64,000 nucleotides of DNA. It comes from Mesostigma viride (Eukaryota > Streptophyta > Mesostigmatophyceae > Mesostigmatales > Mesostigmataceae). The translations under genes and the position numbers were made by a program. This document shows positions 12,004 through 21,792 of the stretch, piece by piece. Location of the stretch: contig RPFO01000891.1 of NCBI GenBank assembly GCA_009746045.1, forward strand, positions 1,080,904-1,144,903, given 5' to 3'. A model generated the notes under the pieces. The model was not told the DNA's origin. It saw only the letters and a program-made list of their open reading frames with translations, and did not search any database. Each line of letters begins with the position of its first letter. Within the stretch, counting starts at the first letter, position 1.

Positions 12004-12793
12004 CAATGTTGTACAAGAAGGGCTCTGCTGCTGACCCCGGTAACTATCAGCTAGGGTGTCTGCCTCCAGAGCGCCGCGCTGAAGGTTTTCATGCGCATGA
12101 TGCTGTGCACACCGGCTCCGCGCCGCGCTGGACCCACACCTGGGTGAGTCTCAAATGGGTTTCCGTCGTGGTTGTAACACTGTCGATCATGGCTGTGTTT
12201 GTCGCGCGCCGATTGATGGAGGATCGAGGTGCGTCGCCTTTGCCCTGACAGTTTGCCGCTGGTCTTCATTTTTGTCGACTATATCAGGGCCTTTGACACG
12301 GTCCTCTGGGAGGCTCTTTGTTGGGCCATCCTATAGCTCTGGATCGGGTACCACCAGCGTTTATTGCTGCCATTCATGATTCGTCGACTGTATGAGGGCT
12401 CACAGGCAGACTGTAGTGCGGACTGCGGAAGGCACCACTTCACCATTCCCCTAGCTTCACCCGGCCACGGGGCGTGTGGCAAGGTTGTGTCCTGTCTCCA
12501 TACCTGTTCATTATTGTCGTGGATCACGTCATGCGCCGGGCACGTCGGTGCGCGCTTTATACTGCTCGAGCCAGGCTTGGGCATGCCCCGCCCGGCCGAG
12601 CGCGAGCACGGCGGGGTTAGCACTGGTTACCGCCTGGCCGACCGACCTGATTTATTCTGATTTTCTGATTTATGCGGACGACACCACCCTCATGCATCGC
12701 GCGCCCCGAGCACATTCAGACCTGGCTGGACTGTTTGGGCCTGGAGGCCGGCGATCCAGCCTCAAGGGCGGTGGGGTTGGAGATTAGTGTCAA
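12004..12793 (+). pseudogene. LINE reverse-transcriptase fragment
   Basis: Broken frames match the minus-strand RT of LINE-B (18890-19620) almost base for base. Recognisable pieces are YKKGSAADPGNY, VDYI.AFDTVLWEAL (broken by indels) and the catalytic box LIYADDTTL at about 12660-12690. Similarity ends abruptly near 12793 in GTGTCAAAAC. It follows directly on the LINE-1 tail. 5' and 3' ends of the element are missing. Confidence 0.7.
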
Positions 12794-13564
12794 AACAGGA
12801 GGGGGGACATCCAGCCAAAACAGCACACTCACTCGTGTGTCCGGCGCGGCACCTCCGGATGTGGAGCGGACTCCAAAAACGGGAAAAAATGTGTCCGGCG
12901 GCAGAATTTTTGCGACGGAGTGTACTCCAGTTGAAATTTTTAGGGCGGCGCGAAGAAAAATTTTGTGGAGCTAACTCCTCCCGCCGGTCCGGCGCCTGGT
13001 TTTAGGCCGGGAAAGGAGTGCGCTCTGGTGATCCCGCTAGCTCGGTCAGGTGTTTAATTTCAACCCATAGTCCGGAAACAGGGCGATATATATCGCCCTG
13101 TTTGACCCCCGGTGGCGCGGGGCTCAATTCCCGGAGCGCCGCGCCACCCGTGACGGAGGGAAAACTTTGTCCGGTCAGGGTCTGGGAACACTTAGGGACG
13201 AAGGTGATGCATAGGTTTGGGGGTAATATTCGCCATAGCCTGGTAAATACAATGTGTATTGAGATAGTATGTATCACGTGACTTTGGCGGGAAATTTTCA
13301 CTCGCGCGCGCGTAACGAGATATGTCTGCTAGCGTGCCGTTATCAAGGAAATGTTGCGTCTCGCGGCTTAGTAATGGTTCAGAATGTCGGTTGCTCAGAA
13401 TGATGATGCGTGATTTTCGTAGGTCAGGGGTGGCCAGATGTATAGCATTGGTAAATTGGTAGGAAATGATTACTGCTTTCTTGGTCTTCAGTACCAGATG
13501 CATGAGTAATGGCATGTCATATTTCGATTTTCTTCTTATGGCCCGGCAGTCTGCGCCAGCCCAA
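12794..13564. other. Unassigned; perfect 28-bp palindrome
   Basis: No coding sequence is recognised. A perfect palindrome occupies 13076-13103 (half-site AAACAGGGCGATAT). It is followed by a second inverted repeat, GGTGGCGCGG at about 13111 and CCGCGCCACC at about 13138. These could be the edge of an unrecognised element. Confidence 0.6.
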
Positions 13565-13568
13565 TTAA

Positions 13569-15292
13569 CCCTTAAACCGTGCTGACTGATATTTGCAGCG
13601 GACAGTACCAACTGACCGCTACAAATAGCGGACAGTTGGTAGTGAGAATAACGCGAATGCCAGTAGGTATTTCCGTGATATTTTTAGCCAGGCGTCTTCA
13701 GCTAGATGTGTACTGCGTCCCGTACCTAAACATCACTATATTCTGACAAGTACACAGGGACTAATTATTGACCCAAGTACAAGGGGTACCCTTTTCAATG
13801 GGACGAAAACGTGAATGTAAAATATTGACGTCCGTGCAGATTTGCGGCCATGGCGGTGCAGAAAACTGACTGGCGCAGGAGCATTCATGCACGGACTCGT
13901 TCCAAATTTTGTAGGCACACTTTATACGTCATAAAGATGCTATAGACCTAGTTGCGCAACCTCTAACGAGGCGCGCAATCATCTCGGGCTGGTTTTTATT
14001 GCGTCAACACGCGTTTACTACTACGGGGATGCCGATGAAGCTAGCACTTGGTATTTGCCGTTTTATCATCGAATATTTCGCAACGATTAACTTTATTATG
14101 ATGTATATCGCATAGTTCATCAGCGCTGTGGGCCAGAATAGCCTCGGGGCATCGTTTCTGTCATGAGCTTGCTACCTGTCAGCCAGCCTTTTTTGCTGTA
14201 GTTGGACCTGGCGCAGTTTGCAGTCCCTGCCGCTGCCGTGAAGGAGGTAAAGTGGTTTTATCGCTCGGTAAGTAATCCCGGACTTATTATTAAGGTTTCG
14301 TGGTGTTAAAGTTCCCTCCTTACTACTTTTATGTAATGGTTTGTCGTGGTGGCTGCGTACAACCATTTCGCCCAGTTTATCATCCGTTTTGTTCATGGTT
14401 AGCTGCGTCTTCATCCTATATACTAGAGTAACGATCGATGTAATGCTTAAATATGTTGTGTATAGTATTGTGATGGGTTTTCTTGCCTACATTCTTTGGA
14501 AAGATGGTATCTTGGCCAGGTTTTGGTTAGCTTTTTGGTTTTGTTAGTAGAGGACACCCCATAGCCAGTTAGCAGCTACTATAATAAAGCCCAGCATACA
14601 GGGAGCACTAGCTAGCACTGTCATTGAGCTAGGCTTACTTGCACTTGTTTATTACAGCATCAGCACAAGAAAAAAGTGAGCATCGTGTTTGGCTTGTGTG
14701 GTTTCAAGGGTGTGCCCTTACCATGCTATGATACGTACAAATGTGACTGTGCATAGGCGTGGTTACCTATCTTTATATGCCATGATGGATGTTCTGCAGC
14801 CTGGACAGGATGTAATTAGCATGTTTGATCATCCATGTTGTTTTTTGTTGCTACGGGATGAGAATTTAGCTTTGTAATGCTAGCAGGCGTCACCAACCAA
14901 ACTGTCCGCTATTTGTAGCGGGCATTTATTTTTAGAGCTTGCAGCTGGGTCCCTGCTCCACCCCATGATGTCAGTGTTCAGGAGCCCTTTCTAGCTTCCT
15001 TTCTCACTGCCTTGTTGAATCCAGGACCAACAAATAAGATTTGACATCCAATATTGCATTATATGTGTCTCTTGTCTCGCACCCTGCGCACCCCCTGCCA
15101 GGGGGTGCTATATTTAGCACCCATAGGACATTGCAATATGACCAATGACATGACCCCCAAGGAGGTCCACATATGTGTGTGCTTTGGTCCTAGTATGGGC
15201 CATAAATAATTATTAGGTTGGTTTGTGGACATTATCATGGAAAGTGCCAACTGCCCGCTATTTATAGAGGGCAGTTGGACACGGTTTAAGGG
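13569..15292. mobile_element. piggyBac-like non-autonomous element, type I (1724 bp)
   Basis: TTAA duplications at 13565-13568 and 15293-15296; inverted termini CCCTTAAACCGTG / CACGGTTTAAGGG. Just inside each end is a roughly 32-bp imperfect palindrome, CCAACTG.CCGCTA ... TAGCGG.CAGTTGG (about 13604 and 15247), with a further half at about 14895. No transposase frame is present. Size, target site and an internal block match the elements at 9278 and 40703. Confidence 0.8.
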
Positions 15293-15296
15293 TTAA

Positions 15297-15866
15297 GCAC
15301 TCAGTTTTGGTACGGGACATCCGCAGCAGCGTTCGATCCCGCCTGTGAATTCGGATGCGTTTATATAGCCCATCTTTGCACAGAACATCAACCTGGTAAT
15401 CATGTCGGATGCATTCACTATGCGGCTATGGCGGCCTACGGCCTGGAAAGCATTAGCCAGTGGGAGACATGAGGGTCCCGGCCAGCAGAACCAGGAATGG
15501 TCGTGATCAAGCCAGGTACGGCAACGTGTTTGCATGTCGTTTGCACGGGAATCTGTCGTTTATACATCCATTTTACACGAGTGTATCAGTGCCCCTTGCA
15601 GCAGGTTTCCATGCTGCTGTATGAGTGCTATGAGCCCCAAATCTGCTCAGTTTGTGGTGTTTCTTTGGAGGATGCCATTCCGTTAGTGCTGTTTTAGCAC
15701 TTCTTTGTTTCCCAGCACTTTTGACAGTCCTATGTCCACGGCTGTATACAATGCATAACTGTGTGGCATTTGATGGATGGCTGCTTACGCGCGCGTAACC
15801 CACAAACGTAAGTGAGCGCATTATATATAGGTCAGATGGTTGCCTCCTTAATTGATAGTTGAATAT
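15297..15866. other. No gene seen
   Basis: Short open frames on both strands without recognisable motifs. This is the flank between the type I piggyBac-like element and the target duplication of LINE-B. Confidence 0.5.
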
Positions 15867-16042
15867 GGCTGACGCCTTAAAATTAAATTAAATTATAACA
15901 TGGCTCCGTTGGGAGATCATATGTAGCACATATTCCCGTACGTGGATGGATGGCCGGCCGGAGGGGGGACAAAGCCGCGAAACCGAACTAATCTAACTCT
16001 AATAAGCTAATCTAATCTAGAAAACCCTACCTATTATTCTAC

Positions 16043-16442
16043 TCAGCAAAGCGCCCGGCTTCCGCTTGCATGGGGGGAGGGGGCTTGCCCACAGGGGCAG
16101 GCGTATGAGCTTGGACAATGGTCTTCCACATCTTCTTGTCCTGCATAGATAGCAGTCCAAGCAAGAGAGAGGGAGTGAATGCGATGTTCAAACGGAGCTG
16201 GGACCACTAGGTCAGCCATCAGCTGCTGTGGGTAGGTCATGGTCGATCCATGTTTGCCTACCTTCTTAGGAATGAGTCCTTCTTGGGGCCAGGCCGCCAG
16301 GTCAGGATATGCCGCCCTGGCTGGCCAAGCCGCTGGGGCCGGGCCAGCCAGACCGCGGGCGGTGTCTGTAACCTGGCTGGTGCGAGCAAGATGTCCTACG
16401 AATGCTATCCTACGCTGTCTAATCTCAACCGAAATGCGAGGC
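16043..16442 (-). pseudogene. LINE-B ORF2 C-terminal remnant
   Basis: The minus-strand frame starts MPRISVEIRQRRIAFVGHLA, the R..R..(W/F)-x-GHLAR pattern common at the C-terminus of LINE ORF2 proteins. It is the continuation of the RT after LINE-3 is removed. The rest (Pro/Ala-rich, ending near 16043) is unremarkable. Confidence 0.55.
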
Positions 16443-16454
16443 ATGCCCTGGTAT

Positions 16455-18485
16455 TAATTAATTAATTAAACTCGTGCTCCCGTTGGGGAGTCACGGAGCA
16501 CCGAAGTGCTTTTAATCCCTGTGTGTGCACAACAGGAGAAAGGGCAGAGACCCCCAGTCTCCTTCATGCCAAAGGCATGCCACAGCTGCATTCGGGCGCG
16601 CTAGCTAAAAAAAAGACATGCTAACGATCCGGCAAACTGTGGGTGCAATAAGACCCATGTGAGCATATCATAGCAAGGAGCGTGGGCAAGTAATCTGATC
16701 GAGGCCATGACGTAGCATGGCTGTACAAAGACTAAGCTAAGGCTGTGGCTGGTTGTGTACCGTGCGTGAGCGGTGCACGTGACTACGTATGGTGGCACAG
16801 CTAGGCATGCATGCAAACATTCTAAGCATGGCTGCCATGGCAACAGTGACTACCAATGAAGTCAAGCTAGTAGGGCTGGTCTAGTCTAGCCCGCTGGGGG
16901 CGTCCACATCTTGTGGTTGATCATCAGGTCCCCGCCCCGCCAGTACACCTTGGGCTTCTGGGGGTCCTGCTTGTGGCGGAGGTATTCAGGCCACAGGTCA
17001 CGTCGCTGCTGCTGCTGAGCGGGGGTCAGGTCGTCGTCCAGCGTCCAGGTGAGGTCGTGCAACCGCTTGCGACGAGAGAGGAACCGCTGCTTGTCCTCAC
17101 GGGAGGGGAAGGTGAGAAGGACTGGTGGGGGAGCCGCCTTGTCCCGTGAGTGGGGAAGGCGGTGGCACCCACGCAGTTCTACCTCACCTACCAGGCCCAT
17201 GAGGGTAAGGAGCTGGTCCCCTAACTGGGCGAAAGTAGCTGGTCCCCTAACTGGGTTAAGCTCGTCGGCAAGGGAGGTTGACGTCTCACCTGGCTTCTGG
17301 GGGAAGCGACGCAGCACCACCCGGCAGTCGCGGCGGGCGCGGTCGGTGGCCTCCCGTTGTTGAGCCTGGCGAAGGTCTTCAAGCTCCTGGAGCTTCGTAG
17401 CGATGGCGTCGGTGGTGGATGCGGTCGCTGTCCGCAGCAGGTCCGCATAGGAGAGGGGCGGGAGGTCACCAGCTTCCAGCCGGGGTGGCTGGGATGCGAT
17501 GGTGGCCGTCTGCTCCGCTATCTTGGGGACCTGTGAGGCCAGGGCCTCGGTGTGGGCGGTGATGGCTTCAAGCTTCTTCATGAGCACGCCGCAAGTTTGC
17601 CCTCCACCTGGTTAAGGCGAGAGACAAGTGCAGCGTGCGTTTCCGATGCCTGTGCCGCGGTGTGCAGCGTCGTGAACTGGGGCTGGAGCTTGTGGACGAC
17701 CTTGGTTTCCACATTGGAGACCCGGGCCTCCACCGTGTTGAGCGTCGTGTTCAGCGAGGTCAGCTTCTCGGCCAACGGCCAGGTCACGTGCTCCTCCAGC
17801 ACTGCTCGGATGTCATCCTTGCAGAGGGAGGAAGCCGATGTGGCTGTCGGCCGCGCAGGCTGGGCTGGGGTGCGGAGCTTGGCGGCGATTCTGTCGAGAG
17901 GTAGCTGGAAGAAGCTGCACAGGATGCCGAGGCGGAGGTCGTATTCTGGCAGGGCGAGGAACCTCTCCACGTTCTCGGCGTGGATGGGCCCACCGGGCCC
18001 ATGGAGCTTGCGTTCCTGTGCCAAGAAACGCACTATTTCGACGCATTCTGCTTTGGACAGTTGCATCCATTTGTCGAAGGAAAAGCGGTCGTAATCTGGT
18101 AGGTACTGTCGCCATTTGTGTGCGTGGCAGGGTTTCTTGGGCTCGGGCGAGGCGCTTGGCGATGGGTTTGCTGGCGGTGGGTTGGCGGGCCCAGAAGGCT
18201 GGGCCAGGACGATGGCGAGTGGTTCGGTTCGGAGCCGGCAAGCTCCTTTTCCAAACCTCGTTTTGCTTTTGGGGCCGTCATAGCTGCTTGTCACGTGCGT
18301 ACGAACTTTGGCAATACTGCGTTTCAGCCGTAACCGATTATACTGGCATGTGCGTCTCAAAAAAGCGCATCGAATGCAAGCATGGTCTGACCGAATTTGG
18401 GGCTCAGACGCAAAAGATCTGAACTCCGCCGTCAGCCATGCCGCCGTCAGCCATTTTTTTATTTTATCCGATGACTGTTTATCCG
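16455..18485 (-). mobile_element. LINE-3: ORF1-only LINE nested in LINE-B
   Basis: 2031 bp between two perfect copies of ATGCCCTGGTAT (16443-16454 and 18486-18497). The 5' end (minus) has the family start ATGGCTGACGGCGGAG, in two tandem copies, then a GACGCACATGCCAGTATAAT segment as in LINE-1 and LINE-2. ORF1 follows, then a 3' UTR of about 430 bp with no ORF2. It closes with the hairpin GTGCTCCGTGACTCCCCAAC and a (TTAA/TAAT)n tail. Both ends are intact, so the lack of ORF2 is not due to truncation. Confidence 0.85.
16886..18281 (-). CDS. LINE-3 ORF1 protein (L1 ORF1p-like RNA-binding protein)
   Basis: The start at 18281 (MTAPKAKRGLEKEL) is a candidate; the longest frame runs through 17578 and ends TGA overlapping the ATG of the next frame (CTCATGA), which continues 17579 to 16886. 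The junction falls inside a heptad-like coiled coil (VETKVVHKLQPQFTTLH ... MKKLEAITAHTEALASQV), so one indel probably splits a single protein. Downstream are an RRM-like region (RDCRVVLRRFPQK, VELRGCHRLP, PPPVLLTFPSREDKQRFLSR) and a C-terminal domain (LDDDLTPAQQQQRRDLWPE, VYWRGGDLMINHKMW). This order matches Transposase_22 proteins of L1-type LINEs. An N-terminal frameshift near 18250 is also likely. Confidence 0.75.
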
Positions 18486-18497
18486 ATGCCCTGGTAT

Positions 18498-20513
18498 ACA
18501 AAGATTCTAAAGACCTATGCGTGGAAAACCCTACATTCAGGGCCTGACGGAGCATCCTGCATGGTTACCGTGACATTTAGCTTGGCCGCCAGCGTGTCCG
18601 TGAGCGTCCATGCCTCGGCGCCATACGTGAGCACCGTGAGGACCAGGACCTTGAGGAGCATGCGCTCGCGGTGCTCGCCCAGGCCCTTCGAGTGCCAGTA
18701 GGTTTTGAGCGATCGATGCCGAGCCCAGGCCTGGCAGGCCGATGCGGGTGTCCACATCGGCGGCGGTGTCAGGAAGCATGCTCCCCAGCAGTTTAAAGCG
18801 ATCACGAAACGGGACCTCCGTCCAGGCGTCTAGCAGCCGTGGCAGCGGCGGGCGACTGGAAGCCCCAATCAACACAGCCTCAGTTTTGACACTAATCTCC
18901 AACCCCACCGCCCGCGCCTCCAAGCCCAGACAGTCCAACCAGGTCTGAATGTGCTCGGGGCGCGCGCGATGAGGGTGGTGTCGTCCGCATAAATCAGGTA
19001 GGCCAGCTAGGCGGTAACCAGTGCTGACCCCGCCATGCTCGCGCTCGACCCGGCCCCTGTCCAAGCCAGGCTCGAACCCCTTAATAAGAGCAGTAAAGCG
19101 CGCACCAACGTGCCCGGCGCATGACGTGATCCAAGACAATACAGATATGGGGACAGGACACAACCTTGCCACACCCCGTGGTGAAGGGGGAATGGTGGGG
19201 TGGTGCCTTCCGCAGTCGACCGCACTATACGTACTGCCTGTGAGCCCTCATACAGACAGTCGACGAATGGCAGCAATAAACGCTGGTGGTACCCGATCCA
19301 GAGCTAGGATGGCCCAAAGAGCCTCCCAGAGGACCGTGTCAAAGGCCTTGATATAGTCAACAAAAATGAAGACTAGCGGCTTGCAAACTGTCAGGGCAAA
19401 GGCGACGCACCTCCTCCATCAACCGGCGCGCGACAAACACTGACTGGCCATGACAGTGTAATACGACCACGACGGAAACCCATCTGAGACTCACCCAGGT
19501 GGGGCTCCAGCGCGGCGCGGAGCCGGTGCAGCATCATGCGCATGAAGACCTTCAGCGCGGCGCTCTGGAGGCAGACACCCCGATAGTTACCGGGGTCAGC
19601 AGCAGAGACCTTCTTGTACAGCATGACTCGGATGCCGCCGTCTGCCACTCAGCAGGCGGAGGCTCATCGATCAAAGACCAGGACACGGTTGCAGAACGCC
19701 AGCAGAAGATCCCTCACTGCAAGGTCAGGGGTCTTCAGCAACTCAGCCGAAAGGTGGTCGGCACCGACCGCCGCGTCGTACCGCCGGCGAGCAATTAAGG
19801 GCGCCGTCCAGTTCCTTCAAAGTGAAGGGGTGGACGGCGCCGTCAGTGGCAAGGCAGCCCTCCTGCAAGGAGGGGACTTGGTAGTCCGCGGCCGAGCTAG
19901 GAGGGGGGCGCAGGCGGCGGCGGGGGTCCGGCAACACCGAGACGGGCGGCCGTCTCGAGGTAAAGCGGCGGGGGAGGGGCGCGGGCCCCACCTGTCAAGG
20001 AAACATTGTGGGCCAACCAGCGGTCAAGGCTGACCGGCGCCGTGCCGTCCCCGTGTGCTCCACCGGGGTGCGCTGCCGCCGGCCGCCGAGCCGGTCGAGG
20101 TGGTACCACATGTCCTTGCCCTGGTTGCGAGCTTGGCAGGCCTTGGTATCTGCAATGCACTGGGCCGCCTCTGCGTCCTGAGCATGTGTGTAGGCCTCCC
20201 CAAGGGCAGCCATGAGCACCGGTTTCAGCAATGGGTCCCGGTTACGCTTGAGGCGGTGCCGGGCGGCCAAGACCTTGGCGGGGTCCTGGCGGTAGAGCGG
20301 GCCGGGGCGGCGGCGGGGCATGACCGGCAGGTGCCGGGCCGCCAGCAGCGGGGCGCGGGCCGCAAAGCCCGCAAAAATGGCGGCGTTGGGAGCACCCTTG
20401 TCCAGCTTGTCGACGTCCGCCAGGGCGTCCAGGGCCGACAGGTACTCCATGCAGTCGGCACCGGTTCCACTCGCGCTTGGCGTCCGTCCAGTCCTCAGGA
20501 TCTCCCCGGACCG
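18498..20513 (-). pseudogene. LINE-B reverse transcriptase (frame-broken)
   Basis: In order on the minus strand: a linker (RPGPLYRQDPAKVLAARHRL, about 20300-20250); FTLKELDGALNCSP; VMLYKKVSAADPGNYRGVCL (about 19600); MGFRRGR; a V-D-Y-I-K-A-F-D-T-V motif supplying a catalytic Asp (about 19345); HGVWQGCVLSPYLY (about 19170); LIYADDTTLI (about 18985), the YADD box; then VLTVLTYGAEAWTLT near 18620. These are RT palm motifs of non-LTR elements. Each block is in a different frame from the next, so the copy is dead or carries sequencing indels. Confidence 0.75.
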
Positions 20514-20709
20514 GGCTGACGCCTTGCCAAACCGAATATATTCGGATTCGAATACGGTGAAGGTGATCAGGAGTCGAATATCAAGATTCTAATTCGGAAG
20601 GACCTACTATTCGACAAATATATTCGATATTTCGGATGAGGATTACATCCCCATCTAGTGCTTAACGGTTGGGGGATGATGCAGACGATATTTGTCTAAA
20701 CTTTTGTGT

Positions 20710-20936
20710 CGAAACACACGCCCTGATCAAGCATGCTGTTTCCGGCCCCACCGTCTAGGTCATCTAGTCGCTCCACACGTAAGCCAGCCATAATTTCAAT
20801 GCACAAGGATACACATTTCCATCACCATTCATCTTCATCATCCTGAACGACTCGAAAACGCGGAAAAGATAACGGCAGGCTCGAGCTACCATGGTCCGGA
20901 TTCTCCCGATTTCTGGCCTGCGCTGGTTGTCTCTTT
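20710..20936 (-). mobile_element. SINE-like interspersed repeat with 23-bp direct repeats
   Basis: 227 bp bounded by identical 23-bp copies (20687-20709 and 20937-20959; each starts GATATTTGTCTAAAC and ends TTTTGTGT). A second full copy occurs in the opposite orientation at about 30645-30895, and partial copies at 4115-4183 and 54250-54297. All share the end GATTTCTGGCCTG.GCTGGT. No open frame is seen. Long perfect direct repeats with a short body fit a retroposed SINE; a pol III promoter was not identified. Confidence 0.6.
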
Positions 20937-21128
20937 GATATTTGTCTAAACTTTTGTGTAATTATTTTTCTAATGAGATTAGCATAGTACTCCGTGGCAT
21001 GCCTTTGCGCATGACACGCAAGTACTTACTTACTTACTTACTTATATTCGATATTTCCGAATCGAAGACTAGCTTGGCTGTCCTCTGTTCGCCTGGGGCC
21101 TGGGGGCTCGAATCGCCTGGCCAGATAG

Positions 21129-21179
21129 TAATTAATTAATTAATTAGACTCGTGCTCCCGTTGGGGAGTCACGGAGCAG
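21129..21179 (-). mobile_element. 51-bp LINE tail insertion
   Basis: Contains only the hairpin GTGCTCCCGTTGGGGAGTC and a (TTAA)n tail. Flanks CTGGCCAGATAG (21117-21128) and CTGGCCGGATA (21180-21190) differ by one base and look like an 11-12 bp target duplication, the same length as for LINE-B and LINE-3. Confidence 0.65.
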
Positions 21180-21289
21180 CTGGCCGGATATGGAGCCTCG
21201 ATGGCATGGCACTTGGCATGTGGAAGTTACCATGCATGGCACTGGCCGCATGTGTTTGTGCACCGGCCCAGAGCTTGTGTAGTTTAAAG

Positions 21290-21400
21290 CCTGCGCTTGC
21301 AGGAAGTAGCCCACAATGTATTAAAAGCCATACGCCCCTTCTCAGGGATATGTGCTAATTCCTAATTAATTAACTATTTAATTAATTAATGGCACTCACT
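21290..21400 (+). mobile_element. LINE 3' end fragment
   Basis: CTTGCAGGAAGTAGC ... AATGTATTAAAAGCCATA matches the LINE-1 3' UTR at 11890-11930. It then passes through GGGATATGTGCTAATTCC into a (TAATTAA)n tail ending near 21400. The 5' boundary is not resolved. Confidence 0.5.
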
Positions 21401-21792
21401 GGACGGTTGCCTAGGTAACATGCCTGGTCAGTTGGCTGCCCGCTGCCGGCGCGGCGCGACAGTACAGGTGCATGCCGCCTGGCGCAACGCGCTACGTATG
21501 GCCTAATAGTAGACTACGGCTACTAAAATATTCTTGTACTAGACATGTTAGATTCGGTATTCGGAATTTACCGTCTTTATTCGGTATTCGATATGGCCAG
21601 GCATCAAAGTTTCGAATATAGTCGGTAAATCAGAAAATCAGAATAGTCGGATCCGAATACGGGGCACCCTTGCAGAGACCGAATATCAAGAGACCGAATC
21701 TATTCGAATTCGATACGGCATACCCATTAAAACCGAATATTCGATACGGAAGAACAATATGGCACTCGATACAACCCTACCCCCGACCCCTT

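Larger units (their letters stand above)
15879..20513 (-). mobile_element. LINE-B: 5'-truncated RT-bearing non-LTR retrotransposon
   Basis: A perfect 12-bp duplication GGCTGACGCCTT flanks it (15867-15878 and 20514-20525). Read on the minus strand, it enters in the linker upstream of RT, passes through RT, is interrupted by LINE-3 (16455-18485), continues into a C-terminal region, a (TAATC)-rich stretch and a 3' end with the family hairpin (GTGCTACATATGATCTCCC) and a (TTTAA)n tail at about 15879-15898. The endonuclease end is missing, as expected from truncated target-primed reverse transcription. Confidence 0.8.
20526..21790. repeat. Degenerate TTCGAATA/TATTCGG-rich repeat with small insertions
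   Basis: Variants of ATTCGGATTCGAATA, TATTCGATATTTCGG and similar strings recur at 20530-20640, 21040-21065 and 21545-21775. Between them sit a SINE-like unit (20710-20936), a LINE tail fragment (21129-21179) and a LINE 3' end (about 21290-21400). A (TACT)n-type run lies at 21025-21045. No gene is seen. Confidence 0.6.

Noticed and set aside
13569-15292. Solo LTR at 13.6-15.3 kb
   Set aside because: Ends are CCC...GGG within TTAA duplications, not TG...CA, so a piggyBac-like element fits better.
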